Shown here piece by piece: positions 24,361-32,706 of a stretch of 64,000 nt of DNA; within the stretch, counting starts at the first letter, position 1; each line of letters starts with the position of its first letter. The translations under genes were made by a program, and so were the position numbers. The notes under the pieces were generated by a model. It saw nothing but the letters and a program-made list of their open reading frames with translations. It was not told where the DNA came from and ran no database searches. Source of the DNA: CAZAMB01 sp964501365 (lineage in GTDB: Bacteria > Planctomycetota > Phycisphaerae > UBA1845); the NCBI GenBank assembly GCA_964501365.1, contig CAZCST010000039.1:310001-374000 (forward strand). The letters run 5' to 3'.

Positions 24361-26361
24361 ATGGAGGCTGAATTGACCACGGCGACGACGACACCGGAAT
24401 CGAAAAAAGGAACTCCGCAAACGGAGAGCAACGCAATCCACGCCAAGGCGGTCGAGCTTGGCAAGCTGGCGCTGAAGATGACGGCGGCCGCGGGATCGGG
24501 CCATCCGTCAAGCGCCCTGGCGCTGGCTCACATCGTCGTCGAACTGATGTATCGCCGGATGCGATACGACGTGCAGAATCCGTGGAACCCCGGCAATGAT
24601 CGTTTGGTTCTCTCGGTAGGCCATGCGGTCCCCATCGTGTATGCGGCCTATGCCGATCTTGGGGGAGTCGTCGGGAAAAGCCAGGCGGACGCGCGGACGC
24701 TGAGCGTGGAGGATCTGGCATCGTTTCGTGAACTCGACAGCGTATTGGACGGCCACCCGAATCCCGCCGAGGGATTTCCCTTTTTTGATGCGGCAACCGG
24801 GTCGCTGGGGCAGGGCCTGTCCGTCGCGGCCGGCCTGGCTGCCGCGGCGCGGCTCGACTGCATCGACAAGCGCATCTACTGCATCGTGGGCGACGGCGAA
24901 TCGCGCGAGGGACAGGTTTGGGAGGCGGCCGATTTCATCGTTGATCAGAAACTGAACAAACTCTGCGCGATTTTCAGTTGCAATGGCCATGGACAGGCGG
25001 GCCCCGTGTCAGCCCAGCAATCCGCCGACGCACTGACGGCGAAATTGACGGCCTTCGGATGGAAAGTTTTCCGCGCGGATGGGCACGACCCGCGTTCGAT
25101 CGCCACGGCGCTGGACCACGCCGAAGCCACACCGCAACCGGCCGCGATCGTCGCCACCACCGTCAAAGGATGGGGCGTGGATTTGATGGTGGGCAAGAAC
25201 TACCACGGAAAACCGTTGGTCGATGCGGAACTGCACAAAGCACTGGAGCAATTGGAGGCCACGGGCGCGCGACTGACTTCGGGAACGGTTGGAACGCTTC
25301 CACCTCCCCCGCCGCCGGTGAAGGTGCCTGCACAGGCCAAGGCCCGGACGATCGCGCTGCCGAAGTTTGATGAAGCGATGAAGCGCGAGGGATTGCAGTC
25401 GGCGCTGGAAAAGAAGAAGTATTCGACGCGAGGAGCGTATGGCGTGGCGCTGGCCGCATTGGGACATGCCGACCCGCGCATCGTCAGTCTCGATGCCGAC
25501 GTGAGCAATTCGACGTATGCCGATCGGTTTGCCAAGCAATTCGCCGCCCGCTTCTTCGAGTGCAAGATTGCCGAGCAGAATATGGTGAGCGCGGCTTCGG
25601 GATTTGCGGCGGGAGGCCTGATTCCCTTCGCCTCCAGCTTCGGAAAGTTTCTCGCCCGGGCCGCCGACCAGATTGACATGGCGGCGATCAGCCGGGCGAA
25701 CATCAAGCTGGTGGGGTCCCATTGCGGCGTCTCATTGGCCGCTGACGGTCCGTCGCAAATGGCGGTCAGCGACGTGGGATACGTTCGCACGCTGGCCCAC
25801 ATCGCGAACGGGCGGAGTGACACGGCATGTCACCTGTTTCATCCGTCGGATGCGGTCAGTGCCTACCGGCTCTGCGAACTGATGGCCAACATCGATGGGA
25901 TGTGCTACCTGCGCACGCACAGGCCTGATGCGAACTTCCTCTATTCGCTCGACGAGACGTTTGCGTTGCGGGGCTGCAAGCAGCTTCGCGAAGGCGGCGA
26001 CCTGACACTGGTGGGGAGCGGTTTCATCCTGCACAGCGTGCTGGCGGCGGCGGACGAACTAGCCAGACAAAAAATCAAGTGCAATGTGTTCGACGCCTAT
26101 ACCCTGCCGCTTGACGCGGGTCCGATCCTGAAGGCGGCCCGAAAGGCCAGGGGCAGGATTCTTTGCGTCGAGGACAATTACGTTGGGGGGTCGGGCAGCG
26201 AAATCGCCGAAGCGGCGGCCATCGAAGGCGACGTCCGGGTTATCACCATGACTCCCCAACGAATTCCCAAATCTGCGAAAACCGCGGACGAAGTCTTTGC
26301 GTATGTAGGGGTAGGCGTCGAGCAGATCGTGGCCAAGGCCCGATCGCTGGCGGCGCACTGA
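24361..26361 (+). CDS. tkt: Transketolase
   Basis: A 666-residue thiamine-diphosphate enzyme of the pentose phosphate pathway, moving two-carbon ketol units between sugar phosphates. It shows AAGSGHPSSALALAHIV near the N-terminus, the ThDP motif GDGESREGQVWEAADFI near 179, and a pyrimidine domain with CKIAEQNMVSAASGFAAGG. The compact length and Pro-rich linker (TLPPPPPPVKVPAQ) make it resemble the short animal/bacterial transketolase group rather than the E. coli TktA type. The start at 24361 is chosen by family length; the GTG at 24325 has no well-placed ribosome site. It is followed 13 bases later by a DUF1579 gene. Confidence 0.92.
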   Translation: MEAELTTATTTPESKKGTPQTESNAIHAKAVELGKLALKMTAAAGSGHPSSALALAHIVVELMYRRMRYDVQNPWNPGNDRLVLSVGHAVPIVYAAYADLGGVVGKSQADARTLSVEDLASFRELDSVLDGHPNPAEGFPFFDAATGSLGQGLSVAAGLAAAARLDCIDKRIYCIVGDGESREGQVWEAADFIVDQKLNKLCAIFSCNGHGQAGPVSAQQSADALTAKLTAFGWKVFRADGHDPRSIATALDHAEATPQPAAIVATTVKGWGVDLMVGKNYHGKPLVDAELHKALEQLEATGARLTSGTVGTLPPPPPPVKVPAQAKARTIALPKFDEAMKREGLQSALEKKKYSTRGAYGVALAALGHADPRIVSLDADVSNSTYADRFAKQFAARFFECKIAEQNMVSAASGFAAGGLIPFASSFGKFLARAADQIDMAAISRANIKLVGSHCGVSLAADGPSQMAVSDVGYVRTLAHIANGRSDTACHLFHPSDAVSAYRLCELMANIDGMCYLRTHRPDANFLYSLDETFALRGCKQLREGGDLTLVGSGFILHSVLAAADELARQKIKCNVFDAYTLPLDAGPILKAARKARGRILCVEDNYVGGSGSEIAEAAAIEGDVRVITMTPQRIPKSAKTADEVFAYVGVGVEQIVAKARSLAAH

Positions 26362-26374
26362 GCGGGGGTACCCC

Positions 26375-27019
26375 ATGTACAGGAATGTCTTGCGGTGTTT
26401 CGTGCCGGCCGTTCTATTGGCTGGGATTGCCGTGGCACAAGTCGCGGGCACACAGAAAAGCAGCCCCGGCGAAAAGCTCAAAAACAAAGACAAGGTAGAG
26501 GAATTCGTCTGGCCTGAGTTGACCGTCCTGGACAAGTTCGCCGGCCCCTGGGAAGTCTCCGAATCGCATTACAATTCGCGCGGCGAAGTGATCGGCTCGG
26601 CCCGGGGAATTGAGGAAGGCGCGTGGGCTCTGGATCGGCGGGTGCTTCGACGCACGTATACGACCGGCGAAGAACCCAAACTGTATCGCGCTGTAGGAAT
26701 GATCACTTGGGATGCCGCCGAAAAGGTGTACAAGGGTGCGTGGTTCGACAATGCCACCACGAGCGGCCCCACTTCCCTTACGGGCGTGTGGGATGAGTCC
26801 GCCCGCACGATGACGTTCACACTCAATTCCAATTCGACCGAAGGAAAACCTGTGCAGCACAAAGTGGTCGATCGATTTCTCGACGACGAGCACCGCATCG
26901 TGACCACGTACAAGACAATCGGGAATCAGGTGGAGAAAGTCATCGAAGTGCAATTCACCCGCGCCAGACCCTGCCCCGGCGGCGTCGGCATCATCCCGGA
27001 GTCATCCGGAAAACCCTGA
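26375..27019 (+). CDS. DUF1579-family exported protein
   Basis: A 214-residue protein with a signal peptide (NVLRCFVPAVLLAGIAVAQVAG). It then has a lipocalin-like beta-barrel pattern of DUF1579: LDKFAGPWEVSESHYNSRGEV, RRVLRRTYTT, GMITWDAAEKVYKGAWFDN. DUF1579 proteins are secreted and of unknown function. It starts 13 bases after transketolase, but a functional link to sugar metabolism is not evident. A second Pro/Gly-rich end follows the domain. Confidence 0.8.
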   Translation: MYRNVLRCFVPAVLLAGIAVAQVAGTQKSSPGEKLKNKDKVEEFVWPELTVLDKFAGPWEVSESHYNSRGEVIGSARGIEEGAWALDRRVLRRTYTTGEEPKLYRAVGMITWDAAEKVYKGAWFDNATTSGPTSLTGVWDESARTMTFTLNSNSTEGKPVQHKVVDRFLDDEHRIVTTYKTIGNQVEKVIEVQFTRARPCPGGVGIIPESSGKP

Positions 27020-27030
27020 CCGACAGTCTA

Positions 27031-27582
27031 TCACGGGACAGGAGCGGCCTGCGCGGGCGCCCGATTGGGCCAGTCCGCGCGAGTCACAGCGGCAATCACG
27101 ATGATCGACAGGATGAATGCGAATGCGATTTTCGTGGCGACGCCCATCGCAAAGCCAACAGCGGCCGAAAATCCCACGCGCGTTCCCTGAGCCACTGAGC
27201 CTTGAACGGACAGCTCGCCGATCGCGGCCCCAAGGAAGCAGCCGAGGAGCGCGCCAATCATGCTGCCGACGATCGGCAGGGGAATCGAGAAAAAGAGGAG
27301 CCCGATGAAGCCGCCCAGCAATGCACCCCAGGCGGCCTTGCGAGAGCCGCCGGCCCGCTGGGTGAGCAAGGCTGACATCAGGAATTCCAGCACCTCGGAG
27401 AGGACCGCAAGCCCGCACATCCACAATAAAGGGGCAACGCCGACCAATTCCCAGTTTGTCGGCCAGCCCATCAGCGCCGCCCCGCCGACAATCAGCCAGA
27501 TGCCGGGCAGGCGCAGCGCGGAAAGCACCACGCCGACCAGGCAGCCAAGCCCCACCACTGAAAGCAATGCGAACTTGTGCAT
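27031..27582 (-). CDS. DUF456-family membrane protein
   Basis: A 183-residue protein of six or so hydrophobic segments, rich in Gly and Ala, with the DUF456 pattern RLPGIWLIVGGAALMGW near the start and GSRKAAWGALLGGFIGLLFFSIPLPIVGSMIGALLGCF in the middle (the glycine-zipper region). The family role is unknown. It converges with the DUF1579 gene (11 bases between ends) and is divergent from the receiver-like gene, 32 bases apart. Confidence 0.82.
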   Translation of the reverse strand: MHKFALLSVVGLGCLVGVVLSALRLPGIWLIVGGAALMGWPTNWELVGVAPLLWMCGLAVLSEVLEFLMSALLTQRAGGSRKAAWGALLGGFIGLLFFSIPLPIVGSMIGALLGCFLGAAIGELSVQGSVAQGTRVGFSAAVGFAMGVATKIAFAFILSIIVIAAVTRADWPNRAPAQAAPVP

Positions 27583-27590
27583 GGAGGCAT

Positions 27591-27596
27591 TATAAT
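27591..27596 (+). promoter_or_regulatory. -10 box for the receiver-like gene
   Basis: A perfect TATAAT lies 18 bases before the ATG of the rightward gene, inside the 32-base divergent gap with DUF456. An AGGGA sits between box and start, so this one would give a normal short leader. Confidence 0.45.
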
Positions 27597-27614
27597 CGTT
27601 GCAGGGATACGAAC

Positions 27615-27986
27615 ATGGACCATTTGAGTCAACCCAAAATTGAAGTAGCCATCCTGATCCGCGACTTGATTTTCGAGACCAAAATCAAATCGACCGCGCA
27701 GTCGCTGGGGATCGGAGCGAAAGTCGTGCGCGGAGTCAGTGAGCTTGAAAGGCTGTGGAGCGAGCACGCCATCCGACTCCTGATCGTGGATTTGAATACT
27801 TCGCAGAATGAAGCCTGTGAAGCCATACGCACGGCCAAGGCACGATCAGGAGTTCGCACAATCGCATTTGTATCCCATGTGGATGTGGAACCGGCCCGGC
27901 TGGCGGCGGAGGCGGGAGCCGACGAGGTATTGCCGCGGTCACGATTTACCACGCAATTGCCTGAGTTGCTCACACGACAATCGTAA
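27615..27986 (+). CDS. Degenerate stand-alone receiver domain
   Basis: A 123-residue protein with the alternating strand/helix pattern of a response-regulator receiver. The phospho-acceptor-like Asp is in LLIVDLN, the switch Ser in AFVSH, and the end reads ADEVLPRSRF where an active receiver has a conserved Lys-Pro. The N-terminal acidic pair is reduced to one Asp. It probably cannot be phosphorylated normally and may act as a docking domain. No histidine kinase or output domain is near. Confidence 0.6.
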   Translation: MDHLSQPKIEVAILIRDLIFETKIKSTAQSLGIGAKVVRGVSELERLWSEHAIRLLIVDLNTSQNEACEAIRTAKARSGVRTIAFVSHVDVEPARLAAEAGADEVLPRSRFTTQLPELLTRQS

Positions 27987-28043
27987 CGACAGTCCCTGGC
28001 ACAAAGATCCGAAACCCGGGTCTCCCCCTCTTACGTCAAGAAG

Positions 28044-31000
28044 CTATGGGCAAGCAGTCGGACCGGCATTGGGATACGCAGCGCCCTTAAAGGCATCCAC
28101 ACAGGCCGCAATATCGGTAAAACTGTAATCGAGCGTCGGATCGGGAACCTCACCAGCCAGAAGCGCCCGGGCCTTGATTATCGCAGCCGGCTGATTCTTG
28201 AACTTGTTGATCGCCGCCGAGACGTCGCCGAGGTCCGGCTGCGTCGTGCCGTCGGGTGGACTGAACGGAAGCTCGATGTCACCCCAACGGGTCGTTGGGA
28301 TATTCAGCGCCGAGGAAAAGCTGAGTTCTGATGATTCGATGCAACCCTCCGTGATCCACTGAACATCGTAACTCGAACTTGGCACGACTTCACGGCCGCT
28401 GACATGCACCAACCCTATCGTGCTCCAATCAGCATAGTAGGGCGCACATTGCAGCGTAGAAACCTTGAAGGGAATTCCGCTTCCGGCAGACTCGACGTAT
28501 TGAACCGGCGGACCGAGCCATCGAACCTGCCCCTCAAACGAGGAGAAATTGGAAACCGCACCAGCGGCGTAGGGCGGATTGGGATGGTGTAAGGAAACCA
28601 GCCGCACCCGCACCGCACGAAGTCCGGCCGGCGCCGAAGGAACCGTGATGAATCGACACTTGTTGGAGTCACCCGGATCGCGGAGGGGCGTGCTGATCAC
28701 CTGGCAACATTCGTCAGGAACGTTGTCGCCGTTGGAATCCACAGAATAGCCGTAGGATACGTCACACTCATCGGGACGCCCATTGCCCTGGCAGTCGAGG
28801 CTCGTCGCCAGCGTCACGTCGCAGTCGTCCGGCACTCCGTTGCCGTTGCAGTCGGGTTCACATTCGTCGGGAACGCCGTTGGCGTTGCAATCGGACACCA
28901 GCACATCCTGATCGTCGGGGATGCCATTGCAATTGCAATCGTTGTTGAGCGGGTCGGAGGAGTACAGCTCAAACGCAGTATCCGGATTTCCGCAAGAGGC
29001 AGCGGCCGGAGCCCAGGGGTCGAACACCCAATCGGGCCCGACCTCGGTCACGATGGTGCTAAGCGCCTGCCCGGCGACTTCGTCATCGACCGTCGAATGC
29101 CAGCCCCAGAAATTGCTGGTGGCCGTCGCAGGTGTGGCGGCAGCAGTACAACCGCCAAGACCATCGGAATCGTACCGACGACCGACCAGGGCCTGTATGG
29201 ACAGGGCATAGTCGGTGCAGGTATCGGTCAGGAATCCTCCGGGAGTGGCCGGCGTCAGGCTTGAGCGGCTATCGGGATTGGCATTGACCAGGCAACAGCC
29301 CACCAACTCGACGGTGTACTGAATTACGGCTTCCGGAGCGCAGGAGTCAAAATCCATGTTCACCTTGTCCACGACTTCGCTGCCGCAGAAGTACAAGCCG
29401 AGGGCCGGAGCCTGCGCACCACCTGTCGTGCGAGGTTCATGGAATCCGACAAACCAGCCGTCGGGATTCACGCCGGCATCAAGTACGCTGCCCCACCATC
29501 GAACTCGCCGTACGGGTCGTCCGTCGCTGGTGAAGCCTTCGACGAGTACCGTGTCGGGAACCGAGTCACTGATGTCCAGATTTGAGGCCAGGTCCTCTTG
29601 GTTGCTGGTGGGGACCTGTCCATACGTCAGATAGGATGACTGACACGCGTCATCGCGGCCATCCAGATCACTGTCACCCAGGCAAGTCGTGTTACCGCCG
29701 GCAAAAACTCCGCCTAGCCCCGTGCATGAATCCTCGTCTGTCACCGTGCAGGAAGGCGGGGACTGGATACAGCAGGCTCCATCGCAGGAACATTCGAGGT
29801 CCAGTTCGATGATTCCGCGACTTGCCGCGTTTCTCGCGGCCAACTGAATGTAATAGATCTTACCCGGCACCAGGCCGGTGACACATAAGCCGGCCTTGGT
29901 TGATCCGGCGCAACCGCCATCCTCGCCGCATGCGATTTCCACAAGGTTTCCACATTCGCCGTCGTACACCGCAAATGTCGGGTCGGCGGACAGGCTGTCA
30001 CATGTCGAAATATGCGCCGAATCGTGCGTGGCGGTGAAGGAATACCAGAGCGCGCCCACGTGACTGGTACCGTTGCCGCAGCTGAAAAGCGGCGAAGCAA
30101 CGTCGGAGAGCGTGGTGACGTCCGGGTGAACCGTGGAATTGCACGACATTTCGCGGGCGGCCGGGCACGACTGATTCAAGTGCGGATAATCCCAACCGAT
30201 GGCATCAAACATATTGAGGTCGGAGGTCCGCAGAAAATTAGGATAAAACGTCTGGCCGGCTCCGATGGTGGGATCCATGATTCCAATCGCGGGGGACTGG
30301 TCGTGAAAGTGCGAAGCCTGATTGGGGCTTCCGTCACTCATCTGGTATTCCACGCTGATCAAGTCGGAATTGGAATCATCATTTGTGCCGGGCGCGTTCA
30401 GATCAACCAGGCGCGCGGTATTGGTGAATTCGGTGAAGTCATCCGGGTTGAAATCGTTTGCACCGTCGCTTCGCTGAAAGCGATAGAGGTCAAGCATTTC
30501 CATGTCATTGGTGCGGAAGTCGGCGCCTGAAGTAAAACCCAACGCATGACCAACCTCGTGCGTGATGACCGATTGAAAATCATAGGTTCCGCCGGTGATG
30601 GGTGGATCGTAATCCCATGGAAACTGGTTGTTAAACGTCATGGAAGCGGCCGTGCCCGACACGCTGCCGACCGTTGCGCGGTGGTCGGCGATGGTGACAA
30701 ATACACGTGTTTCATTCGTAGCGGTCGCGGAGTTGCCGTCATATCGAACCGCGATGGTGCTTCCCGAGGGAAGAAAGTTCTGGATTACATCGTCTCCGTC
30801 CATGCCGCTGACCAGCCCATTGCGAGTATTCGCATACGTCACATTGATGTAGCTGGATGAGGTTGCGCCGAGGACCCCCGGACTAAGCGTGGCGAACGCA
30901 ATGTTAATGGTGACGGTGATGGGGTCCGTAAATTGAGATTCGTAATAATATTTCACTTTCGCAAGAGCTTCCAACGCTCCCGCCGGCATGGAGGTTGTAG

Positions 31001-31352
31001 CGTTGAAATTGAGAACAAATGGAGCCGGGATAACTCCGGCGACGCCTCCCTGGGGCTCTGCGGGCGGAGGGTTGGCCGCTGCGGCGGCTTTCGACAACTG
31101 TGCGATGGCACGCAAGTCATCCACGGTAAGACGGCCGGACTGATCAACGCAAAGCGGCTTCCAAACCGTTTCGGTTTCGACTTCAGTAGTGGCCCCATCA
31201 AAATACTGGACCGATTGAACTCTGGGACCCGGTTCGATGTAGACGGACTTCTGTGCGGCCGGCTTGGGGATCGTTTGACCCGAAAGGGGTGCAAGGCACA
31301 TCAAAAGCACCAGGCAGCCTACCAGCCCATGGAATCCCCGTGTAATCCTCAT
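28044..31352 (-). CDS. Large secreted zinc metalloprotease with type-3-like calcium repeats
   Basis: An 1102-residue exported protein with a signal peptide (GFHGLVGCLVLLMCLAPLSG). A zinc site, HEVGHALGFTSGADF near 264-278, resembles the HExxHxxGxxH metzincin motif, but Asp stands where the third His would be. This fits the NF038122-like planctomycete metalloprotease group as I recall it. The middle carries Cys-rich modules. The stretch near 830-900 has repeated D-x-N-x-N-G-(V/I)-P-D-(E/D)-C units like thrombospondin type-3 calcium repeats. The C-terminus has a dockerin-like loop pair (PDLGDVSAAINKF; SFTDIAACVDAF). It probably degrades or binds extracellular protein. Monocistronic. Confidence 0.8.
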   Translation of the reverse strand: MRITRGFHGLVGCLVLLMCLAPLSGQTIPKPAAQKSVYIEPGPRVQSVQYFDGATTEVETETVWKPLCVDQSGRLTVDDLRAIAQLSKAAAAANPPPAEPQGGVAGVIPAPFVLNFNATTSMPAGALEALAKVKYYYESQFTDPITVTINIAFATLSPGVLGATSSSYINVTYANTRNGLVSGMDGDDVIQNFLPSGSTIAVRYDGNSATATNETRVFVTIADHRATVGSVSGTAASMTFNNQFPWDYDPPITGGTYDFQSVITHEVGHALGFTSGADFRTNDMEMLDLYRFQRSDGANDFNPDDFTEFTNTARLVDLNAPGTNDDSNSDLISVEYQMSDGSPNQASHFHDQSPAIGIMDPTIGAGQTFYPNFLRTSDLNMFDAIGWDYPHLNQSCPAAREMSCNSTVHPDVTTLSDVASPLFSCGNGTSHVGALWYSFTATHDSAHISTCDSLSADPTFAVYDGECGNLVEIACGEDGGCAGSTKAGLCVTGLVPGKIYYIQLAARNAASRGIIELDLECSCDGACCIQSPPSCTVTDEDSCTGLGGVFAGGNTTCLGDSDLDGRDDACQSSYLTYGQVPTSNQEDLASNLDISDSVPDTVLVEGFTSDGRPVRRVRWWGSVLDAGVNPDGWFVGFHEPRTTGGAQAPALGLYFCGSEVVDKVNMDFDSCAPEAVIQYTVELVGCCLVNANPDSRSSLTPATPGGFLTDTCTDYALSIQALVGRRYDSDGLGGCTAAATPATATSNFWGWHSTVDDEVAGQALSTIVTEVGPDWVFDPWAPAAASCGNPDTAFELYSSDPLNNDCNCNGIPDDQDVLVSDCNANGVPDECEPDCNGNGVPDDCDVTLATSLDCQGNGRPDECDVSYGYSVDSNGDNVPDECCQVISTPLRDPGDSNKCRFITVPSAPAGLRAVRVRLVSLHHPNPPYAAGAVSNFSSFEGQVRWLGPPVQYVESAGSGIPFKVSTLQCAPYYADWSTIGLVHVSGREVVPSSSYDVQWITEGCIESSELSFSSALNIPTTRWGDIELPFSPPDGTTQPDLGDVSAAINKFKNQPAAIIKARALLAGEVPDPTLDYSFTDIAACVDAFKGAAYPNAGPTACP

Positions 31353-31534
31353 CAGTCAGTGCTCCGATTGATTGTGCATGTCAAGTCCGAGTACAAGTAC
31401 GAAACGAGGCAGGTCGCACCGCATTTGAAGATGGAAATCCCCCGTCCAGTAACCGCAACGATAATATCCAAAACCGGACACCGTTTCAATAAGGTCCGAT
31501 ATCAGCGATTACCTTGCAGTGTGGCATTAGCGAA

Positions 31535-32506
31535 TCAAAAACGAATCTTGAAGACCGGCTTGAAGAGAAGCGCGCTCAGCATTGAAACGACGAAGAAGGT
31601 CAGCACCCAGTAGTCCGAGCCGTAAATTCTTGATTTCAGTTCGGGATAGGCGAGTTCGACACTGTGTTTCGGCAAGGAGCCGTCTGCGGAGATAACTGGC
31701 TCCACCGGGTATAACAATTGCTGGATCCAATCCTTTGCAGGACGCACCGGACTGACTCTTTCGAGAGGACGACCTATCACAATTTCTTTCGTTCCGACCT
31801 CTGGAGAGGACTTGATAGTTAACTGAAACCGCCCCGGCTGGTTCGCGTTTAACCGCCACGCTGTGTCGAATTGGCCGGCAATTGGACCGACTTCGACGCT
31901 CAGACCACCGGGAACTTCAATCGTTGCTGATCGTGCGTATTCGGTTGAATCGGCATGAACTCCCGGCCGATCAAGACAATGAACCTTGAGGAGAATCGGC
32001 TCCCCTGGCACGAAAGGTCGCCACTGGTAGCGCATCGCCATTTGCGATAACAGCAGCATGGTGGGCAGCGCCATCCACAAGATCGGAACCAGCATGTATC
32101 GCTGGAGTCGGAGCAGCGCCCACATGATCCGAACCTGGGCGCGAAGTGCGACACGCAAGTCCTCCTTGAATAACTTGAGTGCAAGAAGATTGGCCTTGAT
32201 ATCGTCCTTCGCGCGGGCGATGCCGGCCTGATTGCTCAAGTAGCCAAATGCAACGAGCATGACGACGCCAGCGATCGCGGATATCAGGACGAGTCCGAAC
32301 CAGGGCGGGAATGCATCAAGCAGTTTGTACACCACGTCGGCCATCGTCGTGCAAATTGGATTAAGAATTCGAAGAAGCGGCGACATGACGGGCTGAAGGA
32401 TGGTTTCAAGCCCAGTGGCAATCCAGCCAAACAATGACTTCATGGCGGCCCAAAGCGCCAGGACTGCATGGGCCACGGAGATCAGAAGATGCGATAGTGA
32501 ACTCAT
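31535..32506 (-). CDS. DUF106/EMC3-like integral membrane protein
   Basis: A 323-residue membrane protein with an N-terminal hydrophobic helix, a TM segment GLVLISAIAGVVMLVAFGYLSNQ, a conserved cytoplasmic helical hairpin (KDDIKANLLALKLFKEDLRVALRAQ) and then further TM segments with LVPILWMALPTMLLLSQM. This arrangement is shared by Oxa1/YidC-superfamily members such as DUF106 and TMCO1/EMC3, which insert membrane proteins. A periplasmic beta-rich region follows before a last TM helix. It ends an operon of membrane-anchored phosphodiesterases, 12 bases after the small RHH-like gene. The insertase role is inference from fold. Confidence 0.7.
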   Translation of the reverse strand: MSSLSHLLISVAHAVLALWAAMKSLFGWIATGLETILQPVMSPLLRILNPICTTMADVVYKLLDAFPPWFGLVLISAIAGVVMLVAFGYLSNQAGIARAKDDIKANLLALKLFKEDLRVALRAQVRIMWALLRLQRYMLVPILWMALPTMLLLSQMAMRYQWRPFVPGEPILLKVHCLDRPGVHADSTEYARSATIEVPGGLSVEVGPIAGQFDTAWRLNANQPGRFQLTIKSSPEVGTKEIVIGRPLERVSPVRPAKDWIQQLLYPVEPVISADGSLPKHSVELAYPELKSRIYGSDYWVLTFFVVSMLSALLFKPVFKIRF

Positions 32507-32518
32507 GCAATGGAAGCG

Positions 32519-32704
32519 CTATTCGATGTAGCCCAGGCCGCGCAGGCGTTCCGTGACTTCGGCGTCGGTAGAGGCCGACTCCAGAACCGAAAGTTCCTTT
32601 TCCAGCACGTGAACGATGAATTCCTCCGGAGTGGGGTAGCCCGCCAGTTCCGCGACTTTCTTCACTCGTTCGTACATTCCGTCATCGATCTTGATCTTTG
32701 CCAT
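32519..32704 (-). CDS. Small ribbon-helix-helix-like protein
   Basis: A 61-residue protein starting at ATG 32704, with an alternative ATG at 32710 that overlaps the previous stop (ATGA). It opens AKIKIDDGMYERVKKVAELAG and then YPTPEEFIVHVLEKEL, the strand-helix-helix outline of Arc/MetJ-type small regulators. It ends with RLRGLGYIE, a tail I have seen on sulfatase/phosphodiesterase-linked proteins. Tight packing after the second phosphodiesterase suggests cotranslation. It may regulate the operon or bind its protein product; neither is shown. Confidence 0.65.
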   Translation of the reverse strand: MAKIKIDDGMYERVKKVAELAGYPTPEEFIVHVLEKELSVLESASTDAEVTERLRGLGYIE

Positions 32705-32706
32705 AG

